From contig JALRFN010000406.1 in assembly GCA_023268425.1 (NCBI GenBank), positions 1-10,264 on the forward strand: a DNA stretch of 10,264 bases, given 5' to 3'. Origin of the DNA: Burkholderiaceae bacterium. Its GTDB lineage: Bacteria; Pseudomonadota; Gammaproteobacteria; Burkholderiales; Burkholderiaceae_C. The translations under genes and the position numbers were made by a program. Shown one piece after another: positions 5,906 to 10,264 of the stretch; within the stretch, counting starts at the first letter, position 1; every line of letters begins with the position of its first letter. The notes under the pieces were generated by a model. That model made no database searches. It was not told where the DNA came from and saw nothing but the letters and a program-made list of their open reading frames with translations.

Positions 5906-6987
5906 GTGAACTGTTGCTCCAATGCCGCCAGCAGTTCGGTACCACGGGCCAATTGCAATTGCTGGACGACCTCGTGCAAATCACCTTCCATGATGGTGTT
6001 CAACTTGTAGAGCGTCAGGTTGATGCGGTGGTCGGTCAATCGCCCTTGCGGAAAGTTGTAAGTGCGGATACGGTCGCTGCGGTCGCCGCTGCCGATCAAG
6101 CCCTTGCGGGTCGCGGCTTCAGCGCTTTCGCGTGCGACGCGCTCACGCTCTTGTAAACGCGCGGCCAAGACTTGCATGGCTTTGGCGCGGTTGCGGTGTT
6201 GGGAACGATCGTCTTGGCATTCAGCGACGATGCCCGTGGGTAGGTGTGTGATGCGCACCGCAGAGTCGGTTTTGTTGACGTGTTGGCCGCCGGCACCGCT
6301 GGCGCGGTAAGTGTCGATGCGCAAATCGGCAGGGTTGATGTCAACGGCCTGGGCCTCGTCGGGTTCGGGCATCACCGCGACGGTGCAGGCGCTGGTGTGC
6401 ACGCGTCCCTGTGACTCGGTGGCGGGCACGCGCTGCACACGATGGCCGCCGGACTCGAAGCGCAGTCGGCCATAAGCGTGGTCACCCGAGATGCGCAGCA
6501 CCACTTCTTTGTAGCCTCCCAGTTCGCTGGGCGACTCGCTGATGATCTCGCTGCGCAAACCCTGTGACTCGGCGTAGCGCACATACATGCGCAACAAATC
6601 GCCGGCGAACAGCGCCGATTCGTCGCCGCCAGTGCCCGCACGGATTTCCAAAAACGCGGGTCGCTCGTCGTCCGGGTCTTTGGGCAACAAGGCCAGTTGA
6701 ACCTGCTCGTTCAGTGCAGCGAGGTCCGCGCTGGCGGCTTGCACCTCGTCTTCAGCCAGTTCGCGCATGTCGGGGTCGGCGCGAAGTTGTTCGGCTTCCG
6801 TCAAATCGGCTTCGCGTTGTTGGTGAGCTCGGTAGAGTTGAACGACCTCGCTGAGCTCGCTGTGCTCTTTGCTCAAGCGGCGAAAGCGCGCGATGTCTTG
6901 CGTCACCTGGGGATCGGACAACTGCGCGTCCAGCTCTTGCAAGCGGTGTGCTTGGCGTTCCAAGGCTTGGCGAATAAAAGATTTCAT
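5902..6987 (-). CDS. prfA: Peptide chain release factor 1
   Basis: Release factor 1 reads UAA and UAG in the ribosomal A site and triggers hydrolysis of peptidyl-tRNA. The 361-residue product has the full domain set: N-terminal helical domain, the EIRAGTGGDESALFAGDLLR block (114-133), the stop-codon-reading PAT tripeptide (188-190) within GGHRVQRVPATESQGR, and SGAGGQHVNKTDSAVR with catalytic GGQ at 233-235. PAT, not SPF, marks it as RF1 and not RF2. Q235 is the residue that PrmC, encoded immediately downstream, methylates. I chose the ATG at 6987 (MKSFIRQALERQ) because homologues begin there; a start at 7032 would add 15 unconserved residues. There is no clear Shine-Dalgarno sequence before this ATG. 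It lies 65 bases after hemA, with a hairpin in between. Confidence 0.97.
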   Translation of the reverse strand: MKSFIRQALERQAHRLQELDAQLSDPQVTQDIARFRRLSKEHSELSEVVQLYRAHQQREADLTEAEQLRADPDMRELAEDEVQAASADLAALNEQVQLALLPKDPDDERPAFLEIRAGTGGDESALFAGDLLRMYVRYAESQGLRSEIISESPSELGGYKEVVLRISGDHAYGRLRFESGGHRVQRVPATESQGRVHTSACTVAVMPEPDEAQAVDINPADLRIDTYRASGAGGQHVNKTDSAVRITHLPTGIVAECQDDRSQHRNRAKAMQVLAARLQERERVARESAEAATRKGLIGSGDRSDRIRTYNFPQGRLTDHRINLTLYKLNTIMEGDLHEVVQQLQLARGTELLAALEQQFT

Positions 6988-7007
6988 GGCGTCGGGGCGG
7001 GATCGGC

Positions 7008-7027
7008 AACAAAGCGCCCAAGGGCGC
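7008..7027 (-). terminator. Terminator-like hairpin between hemA and prfA
   Basis: On the minus strand GCGCCC-TT-GGGCGC (7027-7014) is a perfect inverted repeat, followed directly by TTTGTT (7013-7008). It begins 26 bases after the hemA stop codon. The stem is short (five to six pairs) and GC-only, and the T-run is interrupted by one G, so partial termination is more likely than complete. As no obvious promoter for prfA follows, it may act as an attenuator lowering expression of the downstream genes. Confidence 0.45.
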
Positions 7028-7052
7028 AGCAAAACGTGCTTGCAGATCGACG

Positions 7053-8318
7053 CTAGCGCGGTGTCCGATCGGCGCCAAACACGGCGGACAAGGTGCGCGC
7101 CGTGTGTTCCCGTTGGGCCGGATCGCCTTGATGCAGCGCCGACAGGGCGGGGTGCAACATCTTTTGGGTCAACCCACGGGCCAAGGCCTGCATGACGGCT
7201 TCCGGCGCTTCGCCTTTGGCGAGTCGCTTTTGCGCCTTATCGAGCTCTTGTGCCTGCCACTCGGCCGCTTGGCTGTGCAGGTGTTGGATCAGCGGCACGC
7301 TGTGTCGCTGGCCCAGCCAATGCATGAATTGGTTGACGCCGCTGTCGATGATGACTTCAGCCTGCGCCACGGCAGCTTGTCGGTTGTCCTTGCCGGTTTG
7401 CACCACTTGCGCCAAATCGTCGACGGTGTAGAGAAACACGTCGGGCAGGTCTTTGACTTCCAGCTCGATGTCGCGTGGCACAGCCAAGTCGACCATGAAC
7501 ATGGGCTTGTGGCGGCGCTTTTTGATGGCCCGCTCCACAGCGCCCAAACCAATGATGGGCAGGGTGCTGGCCGTGCACGAGACCACAGCGTCGTACTCGT
7601 GCAGATGCTCAGGGATGTCGGCCAGCGGTAAGGTGGCCGCGCCGATTTGTTGTGCCAGCTTTTCACCACGCGCCGGCGTGCGGTTGGCCACCGTCATGTG
7701 CTTGGGCGTTTTGGCCGCGAAATGCGTGGCCGATAGCTCGATCATTTCGCCCGCGCCGACAAACAAAATTTTGATGTCAGCCAAGTCTTCAAACAACTGT
7801 CCGGCCAGGCGCACGGCGGCAGCGCTCATGCTGATGGAGTGGGCGCCAATCTCGGTGCTGGTGCGCACTTCTTTGGCCACCGCGAAGGAACGCTGAAAGA
7901 GTTGGTGCAGCGTGGTGCCCAGGCTGCCCGCGTCTTGCGCGGCGCGCACGGCGTCTTTGAGTTGACCCAAAATTTGTGGCTCACCCAAGACCATGGAGTC
8001 CAGTCCGCTGGCAACGCGAAAGGCGTGGCGTGCGGCTTGTGCCTCGGTCAAGGTGTAGGCGTGCTGGCGCAAGGTCGCCGCGCTCACGCCACCCGCGCCG
8101 GCCAACCAGTCGATGGTGGCGTCAATGGCGACTTGTTCGGCGGCGCAATAGATTTCGGTGCGGTTGCAGGTCGACAGCAAGGCCGCCTCGGTGGGGCTGC
8201 GCAGGCTGTTGCGCAATTGGTTGAGCGTCTGCGGCACCTGGTCGATGGCGAACGCAAACCGCCCGCGCAAATCCAGCGGAGCGGTTTCGTGGTTGATGCC
8301 GAGGGCCCAGACGCTCAT
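7053..8318 (-). CDS. hemA: Glutamyl-tRNA reductase
   Basis: HemA reduces glutamyl-tRNA-Glu with NADPH to glutamate-1-semialdehyde, the first committed step of tetrapyrrole synthesis by the C5 pathway. The 421-residue length is typical. The N-terminal catalytic domain starts SVWALGINHETAPLDLRG and carries the nucleophilic cysteine C51 in LLSTCNRTEIY; H98 and the run GLDSMVLGEPQILGQLK (105-121) are conserved. The NADPH domain shows the nucleotide loop GAGEM (188-192). A C-terminal helical dimerisation domain follows from about residue 320. It is the first gene of the hemA-prfA-prmC-grxD cluster, an order known from many proteobacteria. A perfect TATAAT ends only eight bases before the ATG and no Shine-Dalgarno sequence is present, so the message may lack a leader. 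The stop is TAG at 7055-7053. Confidence 0.97.
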   Translation of the reverse strand: MSVWALGINHETAPLDLRGRFAFAIDQVPQTLNQLRNSLRSPTEAALLSTCNRTEIYCAAEQVAIDATIDWLAGAGGVSAATLRQHAYTLTEAQAARHAFRVASGLDSMVLGEPQILGQLKDAVRAAQDAGSLGTTLHQLFQRSFAVAKEVRTSTEIGAHSISMSAAAVRLAGQLFEDLADIKILFVGAGEMIELSATHFAAKTPKHMTVANRTPARGEKLAQQIGAATLPLADIPEHLHEYDAVVSCTASTLPIIGLGAVERAIKKRRHKPMFMVDLAVPRDIELEVKDLPDVFLYTVDDLAQVVQTGKDNRQAAVAQAEVIIDSGVNQFMHWLGQRHSVPLIQHLHSQAAEWQAQELDKAQKRLAKGEAPEAVMQALARGLTQKMLHPALSALHQGDPAQREHTARTLSAVFGADRTPR

Positions 8319-8326
8319 GGGGCGGG

Positions 8327-8332
8327 ATTATA
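8327..8332 (-). promoter_or_regulatory. Perfect -10 box (TATAAT) next to the hemA start codon
   Basis: The minus strand reads TATAAT at 8332-8327, then CCCGCCCC, then the hemA ATG (8318-8316). By normal sigma-70 geometry transcription would begin about zero to two bases before the ATG. The -35 is weak: TTCCCG at 8356-8351 with an 18-base spacer. The same A/T-rich core also offers TATAAA on the plus strand (8329-8334) for the divergent membrane-protein gene, without a recognisable -35. Confidence 0.55.
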
Positions 8333-8351
8333 AAATTTCGCGAACTGAAAC

Positions 8352-8369
8352 GGGAACGCCTGGGTTCCT
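8352..8369 (+). repeat. Small hairpin in the hemA / membrane-protein divergent region
   Basis: GGGAAC (8352-8357) pairs with GTTCCT (8364-8369), with one G-T pair and a six-base loop. It ends three bases before the GGAG ribosome site (8373-8376) of the membrane-protein gene and overlaps the poor -35 of hemA on the other strand. It could be a regulator site or a weak mRNA stem; chance is also possible. Confidence 0.3.
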
Positions 8370-8383
8370 GCCGGAGACCCGCC

Positions 8384-8641
8384 ATGAACCTGTGGCAAGC
8401 GCTGGAACATTTGTTGAACTGGTTGTGGCCTGCGTTGGCGGTGGCCATGGGGCTGGCCGTTGCCCTGCGGTGGCGCCACGGTCGCTCGTGGAGGCGACAA
8501 ACCGCTTGGCTGTTTCTGCTCGGGGTCTTGGTTTTGTTTGCAGGCTTGTGGGTGTTGGAGCGCGACGGGGCCATGGCGACTTACGCCGTGATGCTGCTGG
8601 TGCAAGCCACTTGGGCTTGGGGTGTCGCGCGGCGCGCCTGA
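8384..8641 (+). CDS. Small tryptophan-rich membrane protein, function unknown
   Basis: I do not recognise this 85-residue protein. It has three hydrophobic stretches long enough to cross the membrane: about residues 10-28, 40-58 and 64-82. The loop between the first two is strongly basic (RWRHGRSWRRQ, 29-39), so by the positive-inside rule that loop is cytoplasmic and the N-terminus faces the periplasm. Nine of 85 residues are tryptophan. There are no cysteines or histidine clusters that would suggest metal or redox work. A good ribosome site, GGAG, lies seven bases before the ATG, which supports real translation despite the short length. It is divergent from hemA (65 bases between starts) and 90 bases ahead of the FAD oxidoreductase on the same strand. 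No function can be assigned. Confidence 0.75.
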   Translation: MNLWQALEHLLNWLWPALAVAMGLAVALRWRHGRSWRRQTAWLFLLGVLVLFAGLWVLERDGAMATYAVMLLVQATWAWGVARRA

Positions 8642-8674
8642 TTCGGCCCCAACCGGGGTGAGGGCATCGCGCAC

Positions 8675-8683
8675 TGCGATAAT
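8675..8683 (+). promoter_or_regulatory. Extended -10 promoter candidate for the FAD oxidoreductase
   Basis: TGCGATAAT (8675-8683) fits an extended -10 element (TGn followed by GATAAT, 5 of 6 with TATAAT). Such elements can work without a good -35, and none is seen at the proper distance. Transcription would start near 8690, about 40 bases before the ATG at 8732. Confidence 0.45.
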
Positions 8684-8731
8684 TCAGGGTTTCCACTGAT
8701 CATCCTTGCGGGACGCTCCGCCGATGTTGCT

Positions 8732-10264
8732 ATGAATGCGATGACCCCCGAAGCCATGCTTGCCGTGGCGGCTCCTGGCGAAGCGCGCTTGCGCGAAATT
8801 CCCTACAACTACACCTCATTCTCCGACCGCGAGATTGTGGTGCGTTTGATGGGCGAGCGGGCGTGGTCGGTTTTGGACCAGTTGCGTCAAGAGCGTCGCA
8901 CCGGGCGTTCAGCCCGCATGTTGTACGAGGTCTTGGGCGACATTTGGGTGGTGCAGCGCAACCCGTTTTTGCAAGACGACTTGTTGGACAACCCCAAGCG
9001 CCGTGCCGCGCTGGTGCAAGCGCTCAAGCACCGCATGGCGGAGATCGACAAGCGCCGCACCCCCAGCGAAGACGCCGAGCGCGATGCGCGGGTGGCTGAG
9101 CTCATCGGGGCAGCCAATGCCTTGATCGAAGCCTTTGACCGCCGTTTTGATGATGTGGCGCATTTGCGCCGCCGCGCCCGCCGCGGGCTGGGTCGACACA
9201 CGCGCAAAGACAACATCAAGTTCGACGGCTTGTCACGTGTCTCTCATGTCACCGACGCCACCGATTGGCGCGTCGAGTACCCCTTTGTGGTGTTGACGCC
9301 GGACACCGAAGCGGAAATGGCGCATTTGGTGCGCGCCTCGATCGAGCTGGGTCTGACCATCATCCCGCGCGGTGGTGGCACGGGGTACACCGGCGGTGCG
9401 ATTCCGCTGACCTGGAAGTCGGTGGTGATCAACACCGAAAAGCTCGAAGCCATGGGCGCGGTCGAGATGAGTATTCTGCCGGGCATCGACCATCCGGTGC
9501 CCACGATTTGGACCGAGGCGGGTGTGGTCACGCAGCGCGTGGCCAAAGCCGCCGAAGACGCCGGCTTGGTGTTTGCGGTGGACCCCACGTCGGCCGAAGC
9601 GTCGTGCATCGGCGGCAACATCGCCATGAATGCAGGCGGGAAAAAGGCCGTGCTGTGGGGCACGGCGCTGGACAATTTGGTTTCTTGGCGCATGGTGACG
9701 CCGCAGGCCGAGTGGCTGGAGGTGGTGCGACTGGGCCACAACCTGGGCAAGATTCACGATGCCGAGGTTGCCAGTTTTTCGCTCACCTATTACGCCGCCG
9801 ACGGCAAAACCGAAAAACGGCGCGAACAACTCGACATACCGGGTTCGGCGTTTCGCAAAGCCGGCTTGGGCAAAGACGTCACCGACAAATTTTTAAGCGG
9901 TTTGCCGGGCATTCAAAAAGAGGGCTGCGACGGCCTCATCACCAGCGCGCGCTGGGTGGTGCACCGCATGCCCAGCCACACCCGCACCGTGTGCCTGGAG
10001 TTTTTTGGTAACCCGCAAGACGCCGTGCCCAGCATCGTCGAGATCAAACAGCGGCTGCAGCACGAGCAAGGCCAAAGCGGGGTCATGCTCGCCGGGCTTG
10101 AGCACCTAGACGACCGTTACTTAAAGGCCGTGGGCTACGTCACCAAGTCCAAGCGCGGGGGCTTGCCCAAGATGGTGTTGTTGGGCGACATCACCGGCGA
10201 CGACGCCGACGCCGTGGCGCGTGTGACCTCTGAGGTGGTGCGCTTGGCCAACGGCCGCAGTGGC
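8732..10264 (+). CDS. Large FAD/FMN-binding oxidoreductase with N-terminal DUF3683 (3' end cut by window)
   Basis: The visible 511 codons match the start of a large FAD-dependent dehydrogenase of Burkholderiales, related to glycolate oxidase/D-lactate dehydrogenase (GlcD-type). An N-terminal block (REIPYNYTSFSDREIV, then GRSARMLYEVLGDIWVVQRN) corresponds to DUF3683. The FAD-binding PCMH-type domain follows: IPRGGGTGYTGG (from about 211) and DPTSAEASCIGGNIAMNAGG (284-303), the two stretches that cradle FAD pyrophosphate. From memory, full-length members are around 1,250-1,300 residues and end in ferredoxin-like and cysteine-rich (CCG) regions, which here would lie outside the window. The substrate is unknown; a 2-hydroxyacid is a reasonable guess. 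I chose the ATG at 8732 (MNAMTPEAM) because homologues start MNA; 8741 is an alternative. No good ribosome site precedes it. The frame is open to the window edge. Confidence 0.88.
   Translation, partial: MNAMTPEAMLAVAAPGEARLREIPYNYTSFSDREIVVRLMGERAWSVLDQLRQERRTGRSARMLYEVLGDIWVVQRNPFLQDDLLDNPKRRAALVQALKHRMAEIDKRRTPSEDAERDARVAELIGAANALIEAFDRRFDDVAHLRRRARRGLGRHTRKDNIKFDGLSRVSHVTDATDWRVEYPFVVLTPDTEAEMAHLVRASIELGLTIIPRGGGTGYTGGAIPLTWKSVVINTEKLEAMGAVEMSILPGIDHPVPTIWTEAGVVTQRVAKAAEDAGLVFAVDPTSAEASCIGGNIAMNAGGKKAVLWGTALDNLVSWRMVTPQAEWLEVVRLGHNLGKIHDAEVASFSLTYYAADGKTEKRREQLDIPGSAFRKAGLGKDVTDKFLSGLPGIQKEGCDGLITSARWVVHRMPSHTRTVCLEFFGNPQDAVPSIVEIKQRLQHEQGQSGVMLAGLEHLDDRYLKAVGYVTKSKRGGLPKMVLLGDITGDDADAVARVTSEVVRLANGRSG

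Noticed and set aside
6988..7032. Upstream extension of prfA by 15 codons
   Set aside because: The added residues are not like any RF1 and overlap the hairpin; the ATG at 6987 gives the normal RF1 start.
8647..8658. CCCC-AACC-GGGG hairpin after the small membrane-protein gene as a terminator
   Set aside because: Only four to five base pairs and no T-run on either strand.

Overview
The window looks like an ordinary chromosomal segment of a betaproteobacterium in the Burkholderiales, most likely Comamonadaceae (a Limnohabitans- or Rhodoferax-like organism would fit). I infer this from the proteins and gene order: rppH with a CNP1-like gene divergent from proS, a hemA-prfA-prmC-grxD cluster, and a large DUF3683-type FAD oxidoreductase. 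No rRNA, tRNA, CRISPR array, insertion sequence, phage gene or attachment site was seen, and nothing looks recently acquired.

Layout. Positions 1-852 (minus) hold the 5' part of a periplasmic substrate-binding protein of an NMT1/THI5-type ABC transporter. The next 309 bases (853-1161) have no gene but contain a good sigma-54 promoter match and several palindromes pointing at that gene. Positions 1162-2249 (minus) hold rppH (mRNA 5' pyrophosphohydrolase) and, coupled by an ATGA overlap, an exported CNP1-like protein of unknown function. A 76-base divergent promoter region separates these from proS (2326-4068, plus), whose 3' end overlaps a small exported lytic transglycosylase (4028-4675). Convergent to it is a minus-strand cluster read in the order hemA (8318-7053), prfA (6987-5902), prmC (5905-5066), grxD (5037-4720). 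At the right end, on the plus strand, are a tryptophan-rich three-helix membrane protein (8384-8641) and the first 511 codons of the FAD oxidoreductase (8732 onwards).

How the genes work together. prfA and prmC form a functional pair: PrmC methylates the GGQ glutamine of release factor 1. HemA starts tetrapyrrole synthesis from glutamyl-tRNA, so heme supply and translation termination share a transcript. GrxD is an Fe-S carrier. ProS charges and edits tRNA-Pro. RppH starts 5'-end-dependent mRNA decay. The transporter gene is the only clearly accessory function, and a sigma-54 promoter would tie it to nitrogen or another special nutrient.

I did not find a new multi-gene system. The items most worth checking are regulatory: the sigma-54 promoter with its palindromes, a perfect TATAAT placed so close to hemA that its mRNA may be leaderless, and a terminator-like hairpin between hemA and prfA.
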